A stretch of 64,000 nt of DNA from assembly GCA_947184155.2 (NCBI GenBank), contig CAMXCT020000268.1:213126-277125 (forward strand). The letters run 5' to 3'. The stretch's first letter is position 1. Every line of letters begins with the position of its first letter. The DNA is from Cladocopium goreaui. Taxonomy: Eukaryota > Sar > Dinophyceae > Suessiales > Symbiodiniaceae. The notes under the pieces are model-generated. The model was not told the origin of the DNA, did no database searches, and was given only the letters and a program-made list of their open reading frames with translations. The position numbers were made by a program, and so were the translations under genes. Below, piece by piece: positions 54,891-64,000 of this stretch.

Positions 54891-57800
54891 TCCATGGGTG
54901 TTTTGTTTTTTTTTTTCTGCCAGAAGATGAGAACTTTTGATGGGAAAAAATATAAGTATGTATATATGTATATATATATATATATAAATAATTACATATA
55001 TATATATACATAATTATTTATACATATAATTATATATATATAATTATATGTACAATAATATATATATATATATGATTTTATATATGTACATGTGCCTGGA
55101 GATGTATGCGGACATGTGGTAAACTCCAACCATCCACAAAGAGAAATATCCACCTGTTTATGGACACCTGAAACAAACCATTGATAGCTATGTCCAGCCG
55201 TCCAGCTCTGATAGTTGAGATGCTTTCTTGGTGCCTAAGATCTATGAACATCATGAGATTTGCAGGGGGGTCTTCCTACCAAACATAGGTGAAATAACTG
55301 AAGCATTGAACACTACTTCGATATTCATTTCAGAAGTCAGAGCTGGAGTATAGTTCAGAATCAACATGGTTTCACCAGTTCTGCAGTGAAGCCATAGTGA
55401 AGCCAGTGGGGAATCTCAGTGAAGTAACTCGGCACCTTTCGGCACTCATGGTTTACCAAATCGGATCAGCTATCACTCCATCGGGAAATTGGTGCTGAAC
55501 TCCCAAAATCCAGCAGTCTTTCCATGGCAAAACCCAGCAATTTTCAGGGCGTCTTGAGCCTCACAAATATCGGGGCCTCAGGCCGCCAGGCCTCTGTTTC
55601 CCGAGATCATACGATCATACTCTAACCTCTACATTGCTGGTAACCTTGAAGAAGTTGGTCTTTTATGAAATATCGGGATGGGTCAAAACCTACTGTACCA
55701 GGGATGTGAACATCATTTACCTGCTTTCATTAGGCTTCACCAGCATGCTGTTGACCGCCATATATGCTTCCTGCTTGTGGATGGGCGAACAAAAAACTCT
55801 TCCTGGGTGGTTAGGAACCTCTAAAATTGTGCGCCAGTAAGTTGAGTGAAAACAATGAAATTGCCAGCCAGAATGGGTGTATAATCATGGCCAGTCTTTG
55901 ACACCAGCCGAAAAAAAAACATGCTTAGCTGGGTATGAAGGTCATCTCCAGCAAATTGGCTACGGCTACGCATGGCAGAATGACATGATTTTCAGTAGAA
56001 CCAAAGAAAGGTGACAGAAAATGTATACCCAGCTACCGCCATGTCTAACCCCCGGATTGTGGCCAAGATACGATACAGTACAGTATTGATTGAACCACAG
56101 TATTATTGCTTACCAATGTTTGAACATGCCATGGGCAATGATTCAAAGAAGACTCTCTTTCCAGTGGTTTTAGAGCCATTGATTGGCAAGGTTTTGATCC
56201 AAAACCCATTTATCTAAAGATCTTAGTGTGGGCCGAGCCAACGCGCAAGCTTTGTTCAACTTTGTTCATGTTTGAGTGGTAAAGATATGTATGTTCATAC
56301 ATGTTTCATTTCTCTGTGTACTCAATTTCATATCCACGCTCGACTCAGACCACTATGTATCGCCTGAAAACTCAAGCTCACCAAAGATCCTGTAGTTTGC
56401 TTTACAAAAAAGAAGTAATGACAACTGCTGGCACATTTGTTCCCCACACGAAGCAACATCATCAAATGCATATCGCTACCCAACCCTCACGGCACCTATC
56501 GTGGGAGACAACCACTACAGCGCCCTCGTATTCTCGCAAGGCAAACTCCAAAGTTTCCTGCTGTGAGAAACTTGGAGTCGGAAAGTGCTGTGACCTTGTC
56601 CTAGGTTGGGCTTAAATTACCCTTAAACATATATATATATATAATATAATTATGTAATTTATATAAATCCCTTGGTTAATCATGTCCCCTTGGAAAGACT
56701 GGGAATTTTGTTTTTTTTTTTTTTCGCCTATTCTCAGACAAACCCATCTCATAATCTTAACCAGTGGGGATGGGCCCCACAAGATTGACCATCTTTGATA
56801 CCAAAACGTTTGAAAATTCTGGGTGACAATATCAACAAATTATCTGCACAATTAGCATTGTTAAACCATATTAAATTTTGGGGAGTGAATGTGATTGATA
56901 AGTTTGGCTTTTTTTCTATCCCATAACCACATGATCATATGGACTGCACATCTCCCAAGCCGCGAAAACCACCATTCTGACCATTCTGAATCTCATCACT
57001 GGGAATCAACATGGGAAATCTCATCAGTGCATTTTTGTGAGGATGGCTAAACCACGCAGAAATGTTCCAGGGCTGATGCTTGCAGCATCTCCATTTGCAG
57101 GGTGGTTTCACCCCAAAATATTCATGGTCAATGGTGAATCTTAGATACCTGCCAACAAAAACTCATCTGTAGCTGGTTGGTACGTTTGATCATTGATAGC
57201 AACAGATTAAAGTACTAAATCTTTAACCAAGGTTGACCTAGTATTGGTTGAATTCCACTTGAACCACCTATTATACTTTCATGGTTTCCCTACGTTCTCG
57301 AACTTCCCCGCACGCCTTCATGGGCACATCCAGGTGATTCGTTGGCTCATCGAAAATCAGCATGCGCGAAGGAATGAGCATCATCCTGACCTGTAGCCGG
57401 ATCCAAAAGGCGGTTTCAAAGAGACCCGTAGCTTACATGTACCCTCTGGTTTTATAATATAGCCTATAGCCGAAGCCATGGCCCATTTAGTTCGAGGATG
57501 TCCCGTCCTCAAATATTGTAATGTTCCAAAGCTATGTTAAATCACCAGAAAGGTGTGCAGTATGAAATGTTGAATTTGAACCAGTACTATGCGAGATAAA
57601 TCTAGATACCAACCCCATCCACCCCCAAAGAATCGACGAACTATACCCAACTACGATGGATGGAAGAAATCCTGCACCAGTTGATAGATGGTTTATTATC
57701 CCATTATTTATAAAGGGTTTCAACCATCCAAGGTGGTGCAGGATTTCTTCCATCCACAGTATCAAATGAATCATCAAACCAACAGCAAATCAATTAACAT

Positions 57801-60800
57801 CAATGAACCACCATCTTTTCTGGGCACTTCTGTTCCTATACCAACATGCTTGCAATCCTTTAGCATAAATATTACAACATCAATACCCTTTAACATAAAA
57901 TCTATTCCTGGAGGTTTTATTGGGAAATTCATCTATACTATAAATATATGTTTTAAGTTTTAATGAGAAGTTCATCTAGGGAATTTCCATTGTCTATGTT
58001 TACGGGAGGGTAACACCTAAGGCCCAACAGCTGGGGGCACGACAATTGCCAGTCTCGCTTTTTCGCCACCCGACAAGTTGCTGATCTTCACGTGCATTCC
58101 TGGACAGCTGTTTTTTGATGACAAAAGGTGTGGTGCGAGAGGGACCTACAATTTCTCTGGCAGTACAGTGCCCGCCATCGATGCTGAACCAGATCGGAGA
58201 ACAGATTTTGCCAAGTTTACGCTCCATGTATGGTATATTTACCTACATTTGGGTGATTTTGTTCTGGTAAATGTTGGTGTGCATATTCCAGCACCATGGA
58301 GCATCTGGGGGATGTTCCGCCGTGATGTTCCGTCGACTTCATAGCTGTGCGGCTCCCAGATGATGAGTTGCTTGGTCGGATCCATCTCGTCATCGGCTGA
58401 GCCGCCGCAAAGGATGAAGCGTCCGAAAGAAAGCGGATGCTGCTTTCGCCTCAACGTGAGAACAGACCTGGAAAAGCCGATTTATCATCCAAATGGGGAT
58501 CAAAATTAAAGACCTGAGGGACCTAAGTCACTTTAGTCATTTTATGTTACAATGTTTAGTATTAACCATCCAATACTGCACTTGAAGTACAATTTCGACC
58601 TATACCCCATAGGATCCATGTATGGTATATATGGTAACATTTACCATCAATATGCCCCCAATGTTACTATATATACCATACATGGATCCTATGGGTGCCC
58701 AAACATATAATGACCATCCATGACAATCCAAATGGTGCAGTAGTGACGGCGAACCCTTTTTTTTGGCTCTCTGAATCCAGTCCGACATTCGACAAAACAC
58801 GATGTCTGGATCAGTTTCATAATCATGAAACGGGGACAAAACACACACCTGTTGGGGATGACGATGACGGCACTGCCAGACGATAATTTACATTGTTTCC
58901 AAACGATTTATGAACCAATTATGATTTACAGTATCCAATATCCAAACGATGGCACTGCCATGAAACTTCAGAACAGGAAAATACAGGAAATACCTTTCAT
59001 TTGTTTGTTTCATGTTACGGTTCATCACTCAGTCAAATAAGTCTATTATATATGTATTTATGTATATACTGATTCTATGTGTGTATATATATATAATACG
59101 TATATATATATATCCCAAATCCTTCATGGTAATCAATAACCCCCTGTAGAACAACCTCAAACCTTTGTAGAATACCCAAGGCCACACTTAGTTACATAGC
59201 AAACACATGATTTACATAGGTGTGTATGAACTTGTCCTTCGTGCTTGAAAACGCTAGTAAGGCCGGGCAAAAACTACTCATTTCCTTTTAAATTCAGTAC
59301 ATGTCCCAAGTGCCATAGGCTGTTTGATCATGTTTGATGGGTTTGCTAGTAATGAGAATGCGGACAAGATCTACAATGTGGCGCCCCCGGAGTTACAACT
59401 TGGTTATAAACCCTACTAACTATAGATACTACATCTACCATATACCATATCAACTGCAGCTCTATTAGTTACAAAACCAACTCACCCTCTTGTAATTTAA
59501 CATAGCTATTGAAAATGGCCCATAGAGATAGTTGGTTTGCCTACTATAGATGGTGATTTTCCATAGCTATGTTACATAACAACATCTGGTCGGTGGTATA
59601 CCTACCCCTCTGAAACATATGAGTTCGTCAAATGGGAGTATTATTCCCAAAATCTATGGAAAGTCATATACTTCCATGGTTCCAAACCACCAACCAGCCA
59701 TTATTACTATATAAATCACCATTTTCCCATGGTTTTCCCATGGTTTTCCCATGTTCCAAACCACCAACCAGACATGGTAGTTACAAACCAACTGGGCATC
59801 CTAACGATCACCGCGGAAGCGGAACTTCTTCATGATCTCCTGGCGCGAAAAAAAAAGTGGCAGCCATGATATATATATATATTACAAATTAGTGCTGATC
59901 TTAGATGAAACTGAAGTTCCATCTAATATAATCATAATATATATATATATATGTATATATACAGGCATATATATGTATACGGCAAATGCCTGGGTTTTGC
60001 CCGGACCCGCAATGACGACGGGCGACGCATCATCATCATCATCTTCTTCATCATCATCAACATCATCAACATCATCATCATCATGATCATCAATAGCATC
60101 ATCATCATCATCATCATCATCATCATGATCATCAGCATCATCATCATCATCATCATCATCATTACCGGGGTGCGAGTTTAATATTCCCTGATATCTTTGT
60201 TGATCTTCCCAATTGCATGTAAAGTTTAACTGGGGTGGGAGTTTAATATTCCCTAATATCTTTGTTGATCTTCCCAATTGCATGTAAAGTTTAACGGGGG
60301 TGGGAGTTTAATATTCCCTAATATCTGTTGATCTTCCCAATTGCATGTAAAGTTTAACGGGGGTGGGAGTTTAATATTCCCTAATATCCTTGTTGATCTT
60401 CCCAATTGAATGTAAAGTTTAACAGGGGTGGGAGTTTAATATTCCCTAATATCTTTGTTGATCTTCCCAATTGCATGTAAAGTTTAACGGGGGTGGGAGT
60501 TTAATATTCCTGATTTTTTTTATCGTCCTAATTGAATTTTAATTTTCACGATTTGAGAGTTTAAAATTTGCTAGTACCTTTGTTGTTTTTCCATAGGAAT
60601 TGCAGGTGTTATGCCGTTTTTGTTTTTCCAATAGGAATTTCGGGTGTTTTGACCTTGTTTGTTTGATAGTCTCTAGTACCTGTGTTTTTATTCCCATAGG
60701 AATTACGGTAATTTGCAACATCATTTGTTCGTGAATGGGACATATATACGCTGCAACGCCTGGGCAGAACCCAGGCGTTGCGCGTATGTATATATCTATA

Positions 60801-62729
60801 CATGGCCAATCTTAGATACCCTGCACAAAAAAATGAATTCTGAGCTGGAACATGTAGATAATCCCGTTAATACCAAAAGACTAGAGGATTTAAAGTGCCC
60901 ATCTAAGATTGACCTAGAAATTAGTACAACATGCTCAATCTTTGGTCCACAAAAAATAGTCATTTGCTTGTTATGGCTATTGTCCATGGCCAAAAAAACT
61001 AAAGGGTATCCAGTACCTATCCAAGGTTGGGAATGACACTCTTACCATGTATAAAAATAAACATATATTCACATGCATATGATGTATATGTATATATCAC
61101 TACACTGTATGTGTATGTATGATGCCCTAAGTACATAAAGTAGTAATAATGGTGATAAAACAAACAACAGCATATGTGTGTATCGTTGAATCATAGCTGA
61201 GAACTTGTCAGCCAAACGGGCATTCAAGTAAAGACTGTAGATCAAAAACATCTGGTTGTTGTAATGACAACGCATTCCAAAATCATACCAAAGCAGCAAC
61301 GCCAGAACAAATCACGATTATGACAGAAAGAACAACATCATACATCACACATGAAAAGCAATGACAACACCGTCAAACAATAGACAATGGATTGGTTTTA
61401 AGGGAACATCTTAACTGGAATCCCATGGGTTTTTACCATCAAATATAGGGGTTTGCTTGGGGGTTCCGGTTTCAATTTTCCCATCATCCAATTCTGTGAA
61501 AATGACGGCTGAGTCCTTCAACTTCTCGTCAGCCATCAAAATTTCATTGGCTTCCTGGAGACCGTGGCGATGATTTTTTCTGCTTTCAAAAAGAGATTCC
61601 CAGTTTTCATGGATTATATTGGTTAGTTATATATCATTGATTAAAAATTGATTAGTTATATATATATATAATTATTCATACATTGGACAATTATATATTT
61701 TCATGGATCATAATCCCAAATGTATTGGTGAGTTCTGTCCCCTATGATCAGTTATGATCATCAAGCAACAGGGTTCTTGAACACTGCTCAAGTGGCGATC
61801 ATATAACCCTCAAGTGAATGGGAAAACGTTGTGAAAATGTGAACATCTTGCGCATGCAGTAAAAGCTTGCTGAAAAACAAAGAACAAACACATCAATTTA
61901 ATTAAATTTAATTAATGCGGCTTGCTCTGACGTTTCGAACACTACTTGTGGATCGCAAAGCGAGTCTCGGAGTTTTGGATTCCTTCCAATAGCTCAATTT
62001 TGGATTCATCCCCTATGACTTTAGCTTTGCAAAAGGACCATAGCCACAAGGTAGTGTCCCCCAAGTTATAAGTTGGTTTATAACCCCCATTACATAACAT
62101 CATATAACTATAGACACCTCATGATACCTCCATTATAAACTCAAATTATGGGAATTATGTCCACCAACTTCGCAATGAATCGAACTCACTGGGGCACCAC
62201 CTTTTTAACGTTTGCCGCGCCCGAGACCAGGCATCCTTGACCACCTCCCAACCAGTCTTGTCCATGGGTAGCAAATCTGCCTGGGCGTCGAACGAGGAGA
62301 CATCAGCTGCTAGCCGATGGTCGGTAGTTTCATGCCGGGAAAATCATCCCAGGGTGAGAACGAGAGTTTTGTTGAAGCCATCCACCTGAATGCGTACAGC
62401 ACTGTCACAAGGAAGATATCTTACAAAAATAAGGGAGGATACAAGAACAACCAATGGAAACCCATCCATTGTGTCCAGCTTGGTAGTCCAAATACCGAAG
62501 TGAAACACAAAGAGCCGCTGTTGCAGAGGCCCAAAGACAACGCCAAGGACATCGAAGCAACAAAAACAGTTGCGTAAAAGTCATACGTTTGATAATGATG
62601 ATCATTTTGCCTTTAATTACCATCTTTACCAACAATAATTCATGGAGACTGTACAAGGTGCCTCCCCTCTGTGTTGGTTTGCAACCCCAACGAACTGTGG
62701 GTTTGCCGTGGTCGCCGAGCCACTTGATG
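54796..62729 (-). CDS. ABC-F family ATP-binding cassette protein, multi-exon
   Basis: Proposed exons, in order of translation: 62696-62729, 62210-62306, 61507-61579, 59810-59839, 58772-58848, 58331-58467, 58041-58099, 57316-57390, 56496-56557, then less certain 56117-56163, 55746-55777 and a terminal exon ending at a TAA at 54796. Joined exons 58467 to 56496 read without a phase break through the ABC signature (LSGGEKARLAI), Walker B (MLIFDEPTNHLDVPMK) and H-loop (EYEGAVVVVSHDR). The spacing and wording match the second nucleotide-binding domain of plastid/bacterial-type ABC-F proteins (ABCF5/Uup-like), soluble ATPases that act on ribosomes. A Walker A exon (GxxGxGKS) was not found, so at least one exon is missing from the model or this half is divergent. 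Several introns need non-GT donors (GC at 57315, GA at 58330, 58771 and 59809). Exons upstream of 58467 and downstream of 56496 are assigned by strand, phase and proximity only. Start lies outside the model. The next gene downstream, on the same strand, begins about 0.8 kb away. Confidence 0.72.
55746..55777 (-). CDS. small candidate exon
   Basis: Acceptor CCACAAGCAG, encodes EAYMAVNSML, then CTG|GTGAAG. Lies between the ABC-F catalytic exons and the proposed 3' end. Short, so chance cannot be excluded. Confidence 0.35.
56117..56163 (-). CDS. candidate exon with canonical donor
   Basis: Minus-strand segment ending AACATTG|GTAAGC, a textbook 5' splice site. One frame reads RVFFESLPMACSNI, another ESSLNHCPWHVQTL. 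The second is the one in phase with the H-loop exon upstream. Frame left open. Confidence 0.4.
56496..56557 (-). CDS. ABC-F exon with H-loop (switch histidine)
   Basis: Encodes ETLEFALREYEGAVVVVSHDR. 'EYxGxVxxVSHDR' is the switch-histidine segment that follows Walker B by about 20 residues in ABC-F proteins, as it does here once the intron is removed. Acceptor CACAGCAG, donor GATAG|GTGCCG. The usual next segment (YFIxQI...) was not located. Confidence 0.85.
57126..57247. repeat. family D element
   Basis: GGTGAATCTTAGATACCTGCC ... TAGCTGGTTGGTA ... GGTTGACCTAG. Confidence 0.68.
57316..57390 (-). CDS. ABC-F exon with Walker B motif
   Basis: Twenty-five codons between acceptor GGCTACAG and a GC donor (AAG|GCGTGC). 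They contain SRMLIFDEPTNHLDVPMK: hydrophobic strand, catalytic D-E, then the PTNHLD D-loop wording specific to ABC-F proteins. Phase 0 at both ends joins cleanly to both neighbouring exons. Confidence 0.88.
57439..57552. repeat. family A element, diverged
   Basis: ACCCTCTGGTTTTATAATATAGCC ... AGCTATGTTAAATCACCAGAAAGG. Lies in the intron just after the Walker B exon. Confidence 0.65.
58041..58099 (-). CDS. ABC-F exon with ABC signature motif
   Basis: Acceptor CTGTCCAG at 58100-58101. The exon encodes MHVKISNLSGGEKARLAIV. LSGGEKARLA is the ABC signature (C-loop) that contacts ATP across the dimer. It enters in phase 1, matching the GA-donor exon 58331-58467, and leaves in phase 0 at GTC|GTGCCC. 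Confidence 0.85.
58223..58310. repeat. family E-like hairpin element
   Basis: CTCCATGTATGGTATATTTACC ... TGGTGTGCATATTCCAGCACCATGGAG. Lies at the donor side of the exon containing the ABC-F pre-signature segment. Confidence 0.78.
58331..58467 (-). CDS. ABC-F exon upstream of signature motif
   Basis: Acceptor CTTTTCCAG, 137 nt, one open frame of 45 codons including FGRFILCGGSADDEMDP and a GA donor (GACG|GAACAT). It connects in phase to the signature exon. This stretch corresponds to the region before the C-loop. It resembles no conserved motif that I can name. Confidence 0.6.
58604..58697. repeat. family E element
   Basis: CCATAGGATCCATGTATGGTATATATGGTAACATT / AATGTTACTATATATACCATACATGGATCCTATGG. 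Confidence 0.86.
58772..58848 (-). CDS. ABC-F candidate exon
   Basis: Acceptor CCCCAACAG at 58849-58850. Frame reads VCVLSPFHDYETDPDIVF and continues to a proposed GA donor (ATTCA|GAGAGC) that gives the phase 2 needed by the next exon. Coding-like composition. Alternative ends a few bases away are possible. Confidence 0.5.
59484..59579. repeat. family A element, right end truncated
   Basis: ACCCTCTTGTAATTTAACATAGC ... CCATAGCTATGTTACATAACA, directly followed by a family B element. Confidence 0.7.
59585..59697. repeat. family B element
   Basis: CTGGTCGGTGGTATACC ... CCAAACCACCAACCAG. A second right end (GTTCCAAACCACCAACCAG) follows at 59754-59772 after a TTTTCCCATGG stutter. Confidence 0.82.
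59810..59839 (-). CDS. small candidate exon, ABC-F gene
   Basis: Thirty nucleotides encoding EIMKKFRFRG after a pyrimidine-rich acceptor (CTTTTTTTTTCGCGCCAG), with a GA donor (GGT|GATCGT). Phase 0 at both ends. Assigned to the ABC-F gene by position only. Confidence 0.4.
60030..60165. repeat. (CAT)n microsatellite
   Basis: CATCATCAT tract with rare changes. Gives poly-D, poly-M and poly-I frames. Confidence 0.96.
60166..60520. repeat. 62-bp minisatellite
   Basis: Five to six copies of GGGGTGGGAGTTTAATATTCCCTAATATC-TTTGTTGATCTTCCCAATTGCATGTAAAGTTTAAC. Older, diverged copies continue to about 60720. Confidence 0.93.
60735..60795. repeat. short perfect hairpin (CGCAACGCCTGGG)
   Basis: CATATATACGCTGCAACGCCTGGGC-AGAACCCAGGCGTTGCGCGTATGTATATAT. 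A related half (AAATGCCTGGGTTTTGCCCGGACC) is at 59984. Likely a small inverted-repeat element end. Confidence 0.55.
60798..60925. repeat. family D element with visible inverted ends
   Basis: GGCCAATCTTAGATACCCTGC at the left and CCCATCTAAGATTGACC at the right. Shows that the family is an inverted-repeat element. Confidence 0.72.
61376..61498. repeat. family F element starting at a 5' splice site
   Basis: AACAATAGACAATGGATTGGTTTTAAGGGAACATCTTAACTGGAA ... GGGGTTCCGGTTTCAATTTTCCCATCATCCAATTCTGTG. Right edge 9 bp from exon 61507-61579. Confidence 0.78.
61507..61579 (-). CDS. candidate exon, probably ABC-F gene
   Basis: Acceptor GAAAGCAG. One open frame with LQEANEILMADEKLKDSA, ending GCC|GTCATT. 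The downstream intron opens almost directly into a copy of an inverted-repeat element (61376-61498) that is repeated at 18101-18217. Phase 2 entry matches exon 62210-62306. Confidence 0.55.
62210..62306 (-). CDS. candidate exon, probably ABC-F gene
   Basis: Acceptor GGCTAGCAG, donor CAAAC|GTTAAA. Open frame contains SSFDAQADLLPMDKTGWEVV followed by KDAWSRARQ. Strong codon-level coding character against very AT-rich flanks. Function of this segment is not recognised. Confidence 0.6.
62696..62729 (-). CDS. small candidate exon
   Basis: Acceptor TTTTTTCGCGCAG, encodes IKWLGDHGKPT. Either a GT donor after ACA or a GC donor inside (CACG|GCAAAC) is possible. The latter gives the phase needed by exon 62210-62306. 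Assigned to the ABC-F gene by position. Confidence 0.4.
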
Positions 62730-62838
62730 CTGCGCGAAAAAACCTGGCGATGCTGAGAGGTCGCTGCTGCTGGAAGGTGCGTTGTATGTTGTTCTCTTAA
62801 CTATCCGGCTGAATTTTAGTCGCTGAGAGGTTCATGAT

Positions 62839-62940
62839 TACCCTGGGGTAAACATGACTATTGAACATAACCCAATGAGTTCGTTGATGTTGGTATTAAC
62901 GCGATGATTTACCATAACTATGTTAGTTTACCAAAGGGTA
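62839..62940. repeat. family A element
   Basis: TTACCCTGGGGTAAACATGAC ... ACTATGTTAGTTTACCAAAGGGTA. Confidence 0.78.
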
Positions 62941-63349
62941 TCTGTATATAACAAATGTGTATTCCAAATTATCAAAGATTGGATGCTGGGAAATTGGGTG
63001 CATTTTTTTTTGATATATGTTTTTTTCAGTCTGGTGCATTTTTCCTTGTTATTTGCTGCATTTTGGAGCAAACACCTGTACTTTGCTGAATTTTCGAGCT
63101 AAAATTTGCAATGTGCACTGTTCATTGATCTTTCCATGGTTTTACTATTTTTTTCCATGGTGTTCATTGATTTACCCAAATTTTCATCGATTTTCCATAG
63201 TTTTCATTGAGTTTTCAATGGGTTCAATTGTTTTTTTCCATGGTGTCAATCGATTTTTCCATGCATAACATGGTGAACGTGTAGAATATAGGTTGAAACA
63301 CAACCGTGTTGGGTCTAAAAAGTGGCATTGGATGCTATCATAGTTTTGG

Positions 63350-63585
63350 TTGGTTTAGGGTTTATTCAGGGTTGGTTTGGGGTTGGTTTAGGGTCATTTA
63401 GGATTGGTTTCGGGTGGGTTTAAAGTTTATTTAGGGTTGGTTTAGGGATGGTTTAAGGTTTATTTAGTGTTGGTTTAGGGTTTATTCAGGCTTATTTAGG
63501 GTTGGTTAGGTTTTATTCAGGGTTATTCAGGATTCTTTAGGGTTGCTTTAGGGTCTATCAAAATTCTGTTGAGGGTTGGGTTGAG
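63350..63585. repeat. degenerate TTTAGGG-rich repeat
   Basis: Units such as GGTTGGTTTAGGGTTTATTCAGG and TTTATTTAGGGTTGG. TTTAGGG is the telomere repeat of dinoflagellates and plants. Here it is interstitial and diverged. Confidence 0.8.
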
Positions 63586-63606
63586 GTACATGTAGGGATA
63601 CAAGGT

Positions 63607-63610
63607 GTGT

Positions 63611-63653
<43 letters not shown>

Positions 63654-64000
63654 TATAGATAGATAGACAGATAGATAGATAGATAGACAGATAGATAGAT
63701 AGATAGAAAGATAGATAGATAGATAGGATAGGATAGATAGGATAGATAGATAGATAGATCGATGGATCGATAGATAGATAGATAGGTCGATAGATCGACC
63801 GATAGATAGATAGATAGATAGACAGATAGATAGATAGATAGGTAGATAGGTAGATAGATAGGTAGATATATATATATATATATACATATATATATAGATA
63901 GAAAGATAGATAGATAGATAGATCGATAGATCGATAGATCGATAGATAGATAGATAGATAGATAGATAGACAGATAGATAGATAGATAGAAAGATAGATA
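63607..64000. repeat. (GATA)n microsatellite
   Basis: GATAGATAGATA with GACA, GGTA and TCGA variants, running off the window end. Produces an apparent 109-codon frame. Confidence 0.96.

Overview
The window looks like nuclear DNA of a dinoflagellate, most likely a member of the Suessiales/Symbiodiniaceae. Three things point there. (1) A decayed gene copy at 25.27-25.86 kb combines a ubiquitin-like domain with tandem repeats of the 'SLERVTLPSSLQSLTFG' leucine-rich type, an architecture I recall as abundant in Symbiodiniaceae. (2) Short exons (about 30-160 nt) are separated by long AT-rich, repeat-laden introns. (3) When exons are joined so that reading phase is kept, many introns need GA or GC at the 5' splice site as well as GT, with AG (often AG|G) at the 3' site, which is the relaxed splicing known in dinoflagellates. 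Every gene I can support is on the minus strand, so the window reads from high to low coordinates as a one-way gene array. No rRNA, tRNA, CRISPR array or prokaryotic operon was seen. Most long uninterrupted ORFs are translations of microsatellites.

Layout, from high to low coordinates. 63.0-64.0 kb: degenerate telomere-like TTTAGGG DNA and a GATA-type microsatellite. 62.73-54.80 kb: exons of an ABC-F type ATP-binding cassette protein (signature LSGGEKARLAI, Walker B DEPTNHLD, H-loop VSHDR), with a possible stop at 54.80 kb. 53.98 to about 33.4 kb: a SET-domain protein lysine methyltransferase of the Rubisco-LSMT/SETD6 type. It runs from a plausible start codon at 53977 through GMGII, the ADVFNH motif and EIFNTYG...YGFVL, then an acidic and basic C-terminal part. 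33-26 kb: a few further minus-strand exons of unknown genes, then the ubiquitin-like/LRR pseudogene. 25-1 kb: a series of good minus-strand exon candidates (for example 20279-20363, 19583-19713, 18981-19030, 18762-18824, 18221-18284, 14020-14119, 1263-1344) from one or more genes I cannot name.

Between and inside the introns lie several families of short, non-coding inverted-repeat elements of about 90-140 bp (MITE-like). The main one ends in TACCCTCTGGTAAAC/GTTTACCAGAGGGTA and has more than 20 copies here. A second ends in CTGGTTGGTGGT/ACCACCAACCAG. Several others occur two to six times. Some copies start within a few bases of a 5' splice site or make up most of a short intron, so they are candidates for intron-generating elements (introners). 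The remaining space holds large microsatellites and minisatellites (16, 60, 62 and about 72 bp units, TGTAATTGTA, ATATGT, GATA and others).

Confidence: the ABC-F and SET identifications rest on several independent motifs in the right order with matching intron phases. Exact splice sites are read by eye and some are ambiguous. In the lower half the exons are supported by splice sites and coding character only.
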